Origin: an uncultured Saprospiraceae bacterium
Lineage (GTDB): Bacteria > Bacteroidota > Bacteroidia > Chitinophagales > Saprospiraceae
Length of the DNA stretch: 64,000 bases
Assembly (NCBI GenBank): GCA_937139495.1
Contig: CAKZQC010000015.1
Span: 62,001-126,000, forward strand
Direction of reading: 5' to 3'
Under the pieces are notes generated by a model. The model saw nothing but the letters and a program-made list of their open reading frames with translations, was not told where the DNA came from and did no database searches. The position numbers and the translations under genes were made by a program. Below are positions 50,245-58,288 of this stretch, piece by piece. Every line of letters begins with the position of its first letter. The stretch's first letter is position 1.

Positions 50245-51807
50245 TTATTTCAATTTAATCTTGCTAGCATCGTTTGGCAAATCAGGCGAATAAACCATAA
50301 CTGGGTTACAGATGCCACTGCTTTTGATTTGTGCAAAACCTTCGTACTGCGAGGCTTTGAATACCTTGTACTTGCGGATATATCCAGCACCAGGGTTAGC
50401 ACTTTGAGACATAGGATCTAGCGAAAATACAAAAGGTGTTTCCCATTGTTTTCTATCTTTCTTGCTCAATTCTGCAAAGTTATCAGGGCGGAAAGTTACC
50501 ATTACTTCATACTCGGTATGTCCCAAGTAGCTTTGGCTAGCTTCGGTCACTTTGCTCACTTTGACTACTTCTATCACTCCCTTGACACGGTCTTGGAAGG
50601 TACACGACTGGCGAGCAGTTTCGTTGTTGATACGTTCTACCATTTCTTGGCGAATGGCTTCTTTTTTCTCCAACGCTTTTCTTTTACGTTCTAGTTCTTC
50701 TCTTTTGAGGCGCTCTTCTTCTTGTGCAGCTTTGTTGGCAGCTTCTTTTCTAGCCTCGATTTCTTCCTCAATTTTTTTGCGTTCTTCTGCTTCGATTTGC
50801 ATTTTTATTTCCTCTTTTTTACGCAATTGCTCTTCTTCACGAAGACGAGCCAAACGCTCTTCTTCTTTCTGTTGTTTTTCAGCTTCTTTTACTTTACGTT
50901 TTGCTTCTTTGATAGCATCGGCTCCAGAGGTTTCGCTGTTGCTGGTTGCATTATTAGATAATTTGCCTTGATTGGCACGTTCCAATTCGTCCTCGTACTC
51001 TTCTTGAAGTTTTCTTCTAGCTTCCTCTCTAATTTTATCTTCATTGATATTGACACCAGAAGTGTTTATAGTAGGAGAAGAGCCATTTTCTTTTTGCTCT
51101 TCAAGTTCTTTGGCTACGATAGCACGCAGCTCTTCGTCAGAGTATTGAGAGTAATCAGGTGCATTGGGGTCTATATTGTAAGCAGGAGCTACGATAGGTT
51201 CGTCTTCTTCGATTGGTTCATCGACTTGGTTGAGCGATTCGGTGGCTTCTTTGATTTTGTTCTCTTCGTATTCTTTTTCTCTGTTTTCGAGTTGCTTTGC
51301 AAATTCATTTTTTTTGAAATTGTACAAGCGATCTTCTCTATCTGCTTCAAACAAGTCGTTTCTTAATGCCTTGGATTCGTAAGTGAAACGCTCCATACAA
51401 GCTTCTCTATTGCGAGTTTGCAATAAATTCATAGCATATTTGGTGCCTTCCTTGATACGAAACTGCTCGATATATTCTGGACCAACAGGTACTCTCAAGT
51501 TGCCTGAACGCAATACAAATTCTATTTCAGTATCTTTGATTTGCTCAATGACTTCATCGCCCTCCATTGGCTGAAACTTGAACCATACTTCGTGCTCATC
51601 GTATTCGAGGACACTCTTATCGGCAGAGCGTTTCATTTTGATGGAAGTAATTTCTGCCAATCCCGGTACGATTTCGTACTCGCATTCGCGCACTACTTTA
51701 GTACGTTTGGTTGGCTCGGTACTATTCGGTCCTTTTTGAGCAATACTTTGTGTTACCGCCGATAAGCTCAATAGGGTTGCTAGACTTAAAATGTGTATTT
51801 TTTTCAT
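50245..51807 (-). CDS. Secreted protein with a long charged helix (coiled-coil or single alpha-helix)
   Basis: 520 residues. Signal peptide ending VTQSIAQ. The N-terminal beta-rich domain (residues 40-165) contains the motif TYESKALRNDLFEADREDRLYNFKK at its end. An acidic linker follows (EEDEPIVAPAYNIDPNAPDYSQYSDEEL). From about 255 to 405 there is an almost uninterrupted run of Glu, Lys, Arg and Ala (EAKRKVKEAEKQQKEEERLA..), which should form a single alpha-helix or coiled coil. A C-terminal domain (405-520) resembles the N-terminal one in style (YEVMVTFRPDNFAELS against VWFKFQPMEGDEV). Probably a spacer-type envelope protein. Function unknown. Confidence 0.72.
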   Translation of the reverse strand: MKKIHILSLATLLSLSAVTQSIAQKGPNSTEPTKRTKVVRECEYEIVPGLAEITSIKMKRSADKSVLEYDEHEVWFKFQPMEGDEVIEQIKDTEIEFVLRSGNLRVPVGPEYIEQFRIKEGTKYAMNLLQTRNREACMERFTYESKALRNDLFEADREDRLYNFKKNEFAKQLENREKEYEENKIKEATESLNQVDEPIEEDEPIVAPAYNIDPNAPDYSQYSDEELRAIVAKELEEQKENGSSPTINTSGVNINEDKIREEARRKLQEEYEDELERANQGKLSNNATSNSETSGADAIKEAKRKVKEAEKQQKEEERLARLREEEQLRKKEEIKMQIEAEERKKIEEEIEARKEAANKAAQEEERLKREELERKRKALEKKEAIRQEMVERINNETARQSCTFQDRVKGVIEVVKVSKVTEASQSYLGHTEYEVMVTFRPDNFAELSKKDRKQWETPFVFSLDPMSQSANPGAGYIRKYKVFKASQYEGFAQIKSSGICNPVMVYSPDLPNDASKIKLK

Positions 51808-52153
51808 GAATTATTGTTTATTGTTAATTTGGAATAGCTAAAGAGCAATTGTTGTATAGCTTGCGCCTAGTATTAGGATGTAAATATACCTATACAAAAT
51901 AACAATTAAATAGCTGGTTTCAATAACAGAGATGTCATTATGATTTATTTTGGTGCAAAAATAACTATTTTTAGCAGTTTTATAACGATTTTGAACAGAA
52001 GTTGTTACGAATCTATTCGTAATAACCTCTAATGTTCAAGGTTTAATTTTCTAGGGACAAAGATTTACAATGTTACCTGTTCATTTATTTTTTATCAAAA
52101 TTTGTTCCATCAAGTCCTAAAATCTACAGTCTAGTATCTAACCTCTAATTTCT
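51808..52153. other. Divergent intergenic region with a repeat copy
   Basis: About 346 bases between the coiled-coil gene and queE. The one notable element is 52007-52031, an exact inverted copy of 14589-14613, preceded by GAAGTTGTT (51998) as in the other dispersed repeat fragments. Promoters for both genes must be here, but no convincing TTG-N20-TAnnTTTG was found. Confidence 0.55.
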
Positions 52154-52915
52154 ATGAAAAAAATACAAAAAATAGCCGTTTCAGAATACTTTTATAGCCT
52201 ACAAGGAGAGGGTAAAACCATGGGGATTCCTGCTATTTTTTTGCGGCTAACAGGTTGTAACCTAATGTGTGGAGGACAGGGCGTAGAAAAAGATGGCAAA
52301 ATGCGAGCTGGTGCAACTTGGATTTGCGATACTATCGAGGTTTGGATGAAAGGCAAAACGCTAGATTTTGAAACTTTATTGCAGCAGCTCAATGATGAAA
52401 TTGATTTTGTCAATCGCCTGAAAAATGGGGTGCATTTGGTGATTACAGGTGGCGAGCCATTGCTACAACAAGACCGAATTATTGCCTTGTTGGAGTACCT
52501 AGAAGCCGTATATCAATTGCGACCAATTATAGAGGTCGAAACAAACGCGACTTTTTTGCCCAAAGAGGCACTAGATAAACGGGTGCATTATTGGAATACG
52601 TCTCCCAAATTGAGCAATTCGGGCATGGCAGAAGCACAGCGAATCCAACCCCAAATATTGCATTGGTTTAACCAAAACCCCAATACGATGTTTAAGTTTG
52701 TGTTGGCGAGCGTGGCAGATTTTGAAGAAATTCAACAAGATTTTTTGAATACTTTATTGATAGACAAAAGTAAAATTGTGCTGATGCCTGCGGCTGATAG
52801 TATTGAGCAATTGCTAGAAAGAAACAAGCTGGTAGCAGATATTTGTATTGAGCATCAAATACGAATGTGTACGAGAATGCACGTCGAAATTTGGAACAAA
52901 TTGACAGGTGTATGA
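52154..52915 (+). CDS. queE: 7-carboxy-7-deazaguanine synthase (QueE-like), variant cluster motif
   Basis: 253 residues. Radical-SAM enzyme converting 6-carboxytetrahydropterin to 7-carboxy-7-deazaguanine in queuosine synthesis. N-terminal EYFYSLQGEGKTMGIPAIFLRLTGCN matches QueE (FxSxQGEG motif). The SAM-cluster ligands are unusual: Cys35 and Cys39 are followed by an 18-residue insert before Cys58 (TWICDTIE), giving Cx3Cx18C instead of Cx3Cx2C. ITGGEPLLQQD is the usual GGE motif. IEVETNATFLP and NTSPKLSNSGM are also typical. No other queuosine gene is adjacent. Cytosolic. Confidence 0.9.
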   Translation: MKKIQKIAVSEYFYSLQGEGKTMGIPAIFLRLTGCNLMCGGQGVEKDGKMRAGATWICDTIEVWMKGKTLDFETLLQQLNDEIDFVNRLKNGVHLVITGGEPLLQQDRIIALLEYLEAVYQLRPIIEVETNATFLPKEALDKRVHYWNTSPKLSNSGMAEAQRIQPQILHWFNQNPNTMFKFVLASVADFEEIQQDFLNTLLIDKSKIVLMPAADSIEQLLERNKLVADICIEHQIRMCTRMHVEIWNKLTGV

Positions 52916-53098
52916 TGGTGGCATACTACTTGAAATAGTCTAATAGATAATGAACCTTGTTTATTGGGTAAGTGTTTGTTTATCAATGTCTTGTGATGGA
53001 GTAGAGGGGGCAAAGAGGAATTGTGAGAAACAAGAGCGTGACAAAATGTCTTTTAATTGACAAAAAAAACAAAAAAAGTGGAAAATATAACATACGGA

Positions 53099-55516
53099 AT
53101 GGAGCAGTATAATAACTGGAAATTGTTGGGTGAAAATGAATTGGATTTTTTGCCTTTATTTTCGGCAGAAGAGGACGACAGTACGGACGATGAAGAGGAA
53201 AAAGATGCCTACAATAAAGTGTTGCCCTTGTTGGCACTCAAAAACACCGTGCTTTTTCCAGGGGTAATTGTACCCATTACGGTAGGTCGCAAAAAGTCAA
53301 TTGCAGCAATTAAATATGCTTACGAGGCAGACAAAACAATTGGTGTTATCACGCAAAGAGAATTGAGTATCGAAGACCCTATTCAGGCGGATTTGTACGA
53401 AGTGGGTGTAGTTGCCAAAATCGTGAAGCTATTAACGATGCCCGATGGAACGACTACGGCTATATTGCAAGGCAAACAAACATTGCACTTGGATAAGTTG
53501 TCGAGTCGAGTTCCTTACCTGATAGGAGAGGTGACTTATTTGCCGAAGAGTGCACCAAGAGATGTACAACAATTTTCAGCATTGGTGACTACTATCCGAG
53601 AGTTGGCAGATAAAATAATCAGCAGTTCTCCGAATATTCCAATGGATGCGGCTCAAATGTTGGGCAAAATCAAATCAGCTACTTTTTTGATTAACTTTAT
53701 TGGTGCCAACCTCAATCTGACGGTGGCTGTCAAGCAGGAATTGCTAGAAATAGAAAATATAGAAGACAAAGCAGGAAAAGTATTAGAATATATGCAGCAT
53801 GAGTTGCAGGTATTGCAAGTCAAAAGCCAAATAGAGCGTGATGTACATGGCGATATGGAGAAGCATCAGCGAAATTTTATACTCAATCAGCAGCTCAAAA
53901 AAATACAGGAAGAATTGGGCGAAGATTCGCCACAAAATGACTTGGCAGAGCTAGAAGCGAGAGCGAAGGACAAAAAATGGTCGGAAGAAGCGGAGAAGAA
54001 ATTTACGAAAGATTTTAAGAAACTAAAGCGTACCAATCCTGCTGCACCAGAGTATTCTTTATTGGTCAATTACTTGGAGTTTCTTCTTGATTTGCCTTGG
54101 GACGATTATACAGAAGATTTGTTTGATTTGGAAAAAGCCGAGCAAATTCTGAATGAAGATCATTTTGGATTAGAAAAAGTAAAAGATAGAATATTGGAAT
54201 ATTTGGCGGTACTCAAACTGCGTCAAGATATGAAATCACCTATTTTGTGCTTGGTAGGTCCTCCCGGTGTTGGTAAAACATCGCTAGGGAAATCTATTGC
54301 AAAAGCGGTAGGACGTAAATATATTCGTATGTCGTTGGGCGGTCTGCATGATGAAGCCGAATTGCGTGGACACCGTAAGACTTATATAGGTGCAATGCCA
54401 GGGCGTATTATCAATTCTATCAAGAAGGCAGAAGCAGGAAATCCTGTGTTTATATTAGATGAAATTGATAAATTAGGAAAAGGGTTTAAGGGGGATCCTT
54501 CGTCCGCCTTGTTGGAGATTTTGGATCCTGAACAAAATACTACGTTTCATGACAATTATTTGGAGTTGGAGTACGACCTCTCTAAGGTAATGTTTATTGC
54601 TACTTCCAATTCGTTACAAAATATACAACCTGCCTTGCTTGACCGTATGGAGATTATACAAGTAAGCGGTTATTCGATAGAAGAAAAATTACAGATTGCC
54701 AAAAGGCACTTGCTTGATAGGCAGCTCAAAGAGCATGGCTTGACAGCGGCAAATTGTCAATTTACAGATGAAGCACTGCTCAAAATAGCGGCAGATTATA
54801 CTAGAGAATCAGGGGTGCGTTCGCTAGAGCGAGAGATAGCGAAAGCAATGCGTTCGGTGGCTAGAAAAGTAGCCATTGATGACCAATTTACGAAAGTAAT
54901 TGAGGCAGAAGATTTGGAGGAAATATTGGGGGGCAAAAAAGTAATGCTTGACGATGTATTTGAAGAAAATCAAGGTCCTGGAGTAGCCGTTGGCTTGGCT
55001 TGGACAAGTGTAGGAGGAGATATTTTGTTTATAGAGAGTAGCTTGAGCAAAGGTAAGGGCAATTTAATATTGACAGGTAATCTAGGGGACGTAATGAAGG
55101 AATCTGCCACTACGGCGCTGAGTTATTTGCGTGCCAATGGCGAAAAAATAGGCATCACTCCCGAACAATTCGATACACAAAACGTTCATATTCATGTACC
55201 TGCTGGAGGGATACCCAAAGATGGTCCTTCTGCTGGAATCACGATGTTGAGTGCGTTGGCTTCTGCGTTTACGAAGCGACCATTGCGTTCTCACTTGGCG
55301 ATGACTGGAGAGATTACTTTGAGAGGAAAAGTATTGCCAGTAGGTGGCATCAAAGAAAAAATACTAGCAGCGAAGCGAGCAGGGGTCAAAGAGTTGATAC
55401 TCTGTGAAGTCAATGAGAGAGATGTTAAGGAGATTAATCAAAATTACTTGACAGGTTTGACTTTCCATTATGTCAAAAAAATGGAAGAAGTACTTGAGTT
55501 GGCTTTAGAAAAGTAG
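53099..55516 (+). CDS. lon: ATP-dependent protease Lon
   Basis: 805 residues from the ATG at 53099; the open frame reaches a TTG at 53057, adding 14 residues. Domains: N-terminal substrate-binding LON domain (VLPLLALKNTVLFPGVIVPI), coiled coil (GDMEKHQRNFILNQQLKKIQ), AAA+ ATPase with GPPGVGKTSLGKS and VFILDEIDKLGKG, and a C-terminal protease with catalytic Ser in KDGPSAGITM and Lys in GGIKEKILAAKRAG. The full-length A-type Lon, soluble hexamer that degrades damaged and regulatory proteins. The acidic stretch EEDDSTDDEEEKD near the N-terminus is an odd touch. Transcribed ahead of a DUF1232 gene, 53 bases apart. Confidence 0.96.
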   Translation: MEQYNNWKLLGENELDFLPLFSAEEDDSTDDEEEKDAYNKVLPLLALKNTVLFPGVIVPITVGRKKSIAAIKYAYEADKTIGVITQRELSIEDPIQADLYEVGVVAKIVKLLTMPDGTTTAILQGKQTLHLDKLSSRVPYLIGEVTYLPKSAPRDVQQFSALVTTIRELADKIISSSPNIPMDAAQMLGKIKSATFLINFIGANLNLTVAVKQELLEIENIEDKAGKVLEYMQHELQVLQVKSQIERDVHGDMEKHQRNFILNQQLKKIQEELGEDSPQNDLAELEARAKDKKWSEEAEKKFTKDFKKLKRTNPAAPEYSLLVNYLEFLLDLPWDDYTEDLFDLEKAEQILNEDHFGLEKVKDRILEYLAVLKLRQDMKSPILCLVGPPGVGKTSLGKSIAKAVGRKYIRMSLGGLHDEAELRGHRKTYIGAMPGRIINSIKKAEAGNPVFILDEIDKLGKGFKGDPSSALLEILDPEQNTTFHDNYLELEYDLSKVMFIATSNSLQNIQPALLDRMEIIQVSGYSIEEKLQIAKRHLLDRQLKEHGLTAANCQFTDEALLKIAADYTRESGVRSLEREIAKAMRSVARKVAIDDQFTKVIEAEDLEEILGGKKVMLDDVFEENQGPGVAVGLAWTSVGGDILFIESSLSKGKGNLILTGNLGDVMKESATTALSYLRANGEKIGITPEQFDTQNVHIHVPAGGIPKDGPSAGITMLSALASAFTKRPLRSHLAMTGEITLRGKVLPVGGIKEKILAAKRAGVKELILCEVNERDVKEINQNYLTGLTFHYVKKMEEVLELALEK

Positions 55517-55569
55517 GACTGCCACTATTGAACAAAAAATAACATACAGAAAAGAAGAACACACAAATT

Positions 55570-56073
55570 ATGGGAATTATCAGCATTAAAAAAAAGGACG
55601 AAGACAAAGATAACGGAAACTGGGTTTTTAGAAGAACGCTAAAAAATGCAGCGACACTAATTCGTAAGCCGCTATTAGTTTTTAGAGTACTCAAATCAGT
55701 AACGGAATATGTGAAAAAATATGACTCTTTTGCAGAATTTACGCAAGACATCAAGGACGAAGTAATTACTTCTGGTCGTATGGTCAAAGCCTTTGTCAAA
55801 GGAGAATATGATGGTATTACAACGCTAAATGTTACGATGCTTTTAGCTGGTTTATTGTATTTGGTGTTACCGATTGATATTGTACCTGATTTCTTGGTAG
55901 GTGTTGGTTTGCTAGACGATATTGCGATTCTTACTTGGATACACAGTAAGTTGACGACCGAAATAGAAGAATTTAAAACTTGGGAAGATCAACAAAAAAT
56001 TCAATTTCCGATAGAGCCTATTCCGTTTGAGGAAACAGAAGCGACAGGAGATGCTACGGCAGATAATTTGTAA
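55570..56073 (+). CDS. YkvA-like DUF1232 membrane protein
   Basis: 167 residues. The DUF1232 core is TTLNVTMLLAGLLYLVLPIDIVPDFLVGVGLLDDIAIL, with the typical Pro-(I/D)-D-x-(I/V)-P-D between two hydrophobic segments. Around it are amphipathic, Lys-rich helices (NAATLIRKPLLVFRVLKSV) and a Glu/Ala-rich tail. The family is widespread, with no assigned function. It lies 53 bases after lon, so the two may share a transcript and the protein may be linked to quality control at the membrane, which is an inference from context. A strong terminator follows. Confidence 0.88.
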   Translation: MGIISIKKKDEDKDNGNWVFRRTLKNAATLIRKPLLVFRVLKSVTEYVKKYDSFAEFTQDIKDEVITSGRMVKAFVKGEYDGITTLNVTMLLAGLLYLVLPIDIVPDFLVGVGLLDDIAILTWIHSKLTTEIEEFKTWEDQQKIQFPIEPIPFEETEATGDATADNL

Positions 56074-56095
56074 AATAACCGAATTGGGTTTACAT

Positions 56096-56134
56096 AAAAA
56101 AAGGAATCAACTTCAGAGTTGATTCCTTTTTTTT
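56096..56134. terminator. Bidirectional terminator
   Basis: Arms AAGGAATCAACT / AGTTGATTCCTT around TCAG, flanked by A and T runs. It overlaps the stop codon of the convergent minus-strand gene. Confidence 0.92.
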
Positions 56135-56849
56135 ATGCGTTTTCATTATTGGTGGTATCTTCTTTGGGCTGCTTGAGCAAGCTCCAGTTTTTCTTGAAAA
56201 AGCTATACCAATTTTCAAGTAATTCTTGATGATTGGGCTTTAGGTTTTGGTAGGCTAATAGCCATTCTCGCAGAGCGAGTTGTACCGCTTTTTTGTCATT
56301 GACGAAGCTTTTGTTTTCTTCCTCTTTTTGACCTCGCTTATAGGCTTTGAGCAATTCTTGCAAGGCTTGTGTTTGGAGTACCATTTGTTTGGGCGGAGAT
56401 ACCTTTTTTTGCTTTTCGGCAGGTATTTCTTTCGTTACAAACTGCATATCATACTTGGTCTTTGGTACAAAGGGGTAAAGCTTTTTTTTGATGGCTTCTG
56501 TTTGTGTTTTTCCTCGACCTTTCAGATTGGTAAACTTCAGTATGGGTGTTCCTTGCTGGTTGGTGCCATCTATATAGACTTCGCCTACTACCACGCCTTT
56601 TTGTTTCGCAATATCACGGGTTGCCCAATTTTTGAATTTGCCTTTCCATAGTCCTAACAATAGCATACTAGCCGTGTTGCCATCTGGATAATTGTGTTCC
56701 AGTATAGCCACAAAGTTAGTAGGTTTGGCTTTGGTCGTGTCGCCAATTTTGGTGCTCAATTGAATTTTGACCAAACTTTTGAGGTCGCTCAACTGAATGG
56801 TATTAATGTCGTCAGGCGTTTTGCCTAGTGCGGTAGTGTTCCACTTCAT
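56133..56849 (-). CDS. Basic hypothetical protein, third gene of a tight operon
   Basis: 238 residues from the ATG at 56849, which overlaps the stop codon of the upstream gene by one base (TAATG on the minus strand). The open frame to 56906 would run into that gene. Basic, soluble, no signal peptide or motif recognised. An N-terminal alpha/beta part has VAILEHNYPDGNTASMLLLGLWKGKFKNW and VVVGEVYIDGTN. After about 140 there is a helical part with LLKAYKRGQ and REWLLAYQNLKPNHQELLENWY. The TAATG overlap implies translational coupling to the transglutaminase-like gene. Confidence 0.75.
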   Translation of the reverse strand: MKWNTTALGKTPDDINTIQLSDLKSLVKIQLSTKIGDTTKAKPTNFVAILEHNYPDGNTASMLLLGLWKGKFKNWATRDIAKQKGVVVGEVYIDGTNQQGTPILKFTNLKGRGKTQTEAIKKKLYPFVPKTKYDMQFVTKEIPAEKQKKVSPPKQMVLQTQALQELLKAYKRGQKEEENKSFVNDKKAVQLALREWLLAYQNLKPNHQELLENWYSFFKKNWSLLKQPKEDTTNNENA

Positions 56850-58288
56850 TAGTTGTTTGTTCTTTTTTCTCTTCTTCGTTCTCTTTTGGCGGCTCTGCTT
56901 TCCCATTGCAGTCCAAATAGATGAAATGCACGATAAAAAATCAAATTATCTCCAGTAGTATTGTCATACCCTGGATAAGATGGCATGCCCATCCGCCGAC
57001 TGGGGTCGATAATTACATAAGAGGTTGTTTTTTGATGGTTACTCGAATCGGTAAGGTATAATCTTGGGTAAGATTTGGGAGTATGTTTCCAACGAACACC
57101 AATTGCAGCATGGTGGTTCTCATAATTTCGCATTTTAAAAATAATAAACACACATTTACGGTGAAGCAAATGATGTACCAAGGAAGCATAAAGTATGGCA
57201 TAATCTTCACAATCACCTGTTTGGTAAGCGAGCGTCTGTTCTGCAAATTGGGTTCTATCAAGTGGTACATCTGGAGTGCCTACAACCGTTTGTCGTACAA
57301 AAGAGTGCAACACTTCTAACTTTTTCTTTAATGTCCAGTGTTTAGCCAATTGTTTTTTTAATGGCTTTAAGAGTGTTTTTTTAGTAATAGCGGAGAATGC
57401 TCTAGTCGTAATATTGTATTCTGTTCCTGCATGCGTAGGCAATGCTTCATAAAACTGTACATATACATCAGCTGTCTGGTATTCGAAATTCTTGGATAAG
57501 CCTTTGGTTTGATTAGTAGTTGTTCCTGCCCGATTCCGCATATAAGGCGGAATGTCGTCCTTTAAACCGACATCTAGCGAAGCGGAATACTTATTGAAAG
57601 ATGGTTCTGATATGTTAACAGGGATCAAAGCGATGCCCGTGTCTTGATGACTAAAAGCCCGTTCCAAAAAAATACCATATAAATTACGATCATATCCCAA
57701 TCCAGTATATTCATTATAAAATCGTCTTCCCTCGGCAGCTATACATAAGTAACCATTGTGCTTTACTAGCTGATACTTTTCAAGGCTTGAATGCAACACA
57801 CAATATTTTATTAGTAAACGAGTTGCGGCACTTCTATCACAATAATAGCTATCTATTATTTGACTGCACAAGGTATATCTAGCATGAATATTTAGCAGGT
57901 GATAATATCTTAACAAAAAATAAGAAAATAATTCTTCTATATTAGAACGACTAATAGAGTCCTTTGTTATGTAATCAATTGCAATGTGAATGTTTTTTAT
58001 GTCATATAGAAAGCTATCTTTTTCTGTACACAAGTCAGCATAGAGAGACCGATTTATGTTATTAATAGAAATGGAATCGTAATGAATAAGTGGTGTATGA
58101 ATAAAAGAATGTCTATTTTCTTTTTTTGTGCTTTGAAGTAGCAAACTGTCGCACTGCCCTAAAGTAATAGCAGTATTAAACAGTACCAAAATTGCAACTA
58201 CAATATACTTAATCAACTTCAACACGTATAGATTGTTCTTGGTTAGCAATTCCTTTGATTGTAATTCTTGACTTTGATATTCCTGCAT
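56849..58288 (-). CDS. Exported transglutaminase-like protein
   Basis: 479 residues as numbered from the ATG at 58288. That start overlaps the upstream gene by 80 bases. A GTG at 58225 would start right before a proper signal peptide (LKLIKYIVVAILVLFNTAI) and leave a 17-base overlap, so it is the better start. The catalytic core lies near the C-terminus: AYQTGDCEDYAILYASL with Cys360, ENHHAAIGV with His392/393, and YVIIDPSRR with Asp428. This is the transglutaminase/cysteine-protease triad. The first 330 residues are of unknown fold. It probably cuts or cross-links peptide substrates outside the cytoplasm. Confidence 0.8.
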   Translation of the reverse strand: MQEYQSQELQSKELLTKNNLYVLKLIKYIVVAILVLFNTAITLGQCDSLLLQSTKKENRHSFIHTPLIHYDSISINNINRSLYADLCTEKDSFLYDIKNIHIAIDYITKDSISRSNIEELFSYFLLRYYHLLNIHARYTLCSQIIDSYYCDRSAATRLLIKYCVLHSSLEKYQLVKHNGYLCIAAEGRRFYNEYTGLGYDRNLYGIFLERAFSHQDTGIALIPVNISEPSFNKYSASLDVGLKDDIPPYMRNRAGTTTNQTKGLSKNFEYQTADVYVQFYEALPTHAGTEYNITTRAFSAITKKTLLKPLKKQLAKHWTLKKKLEVLHSFVRQTVVGTPDVPLDRTQFAEQTLAYQTGDCEDYAILYASLVHHLLHRKCVFIIFKMRNYENHHAAIGVRWKHTPKSYPRLYLTDSSNHQKTTSYVIIDPSRRMGMPSYPGYDNTTGDNLIFYRAFHLFGLQWESRAAKRERRREKRTNN

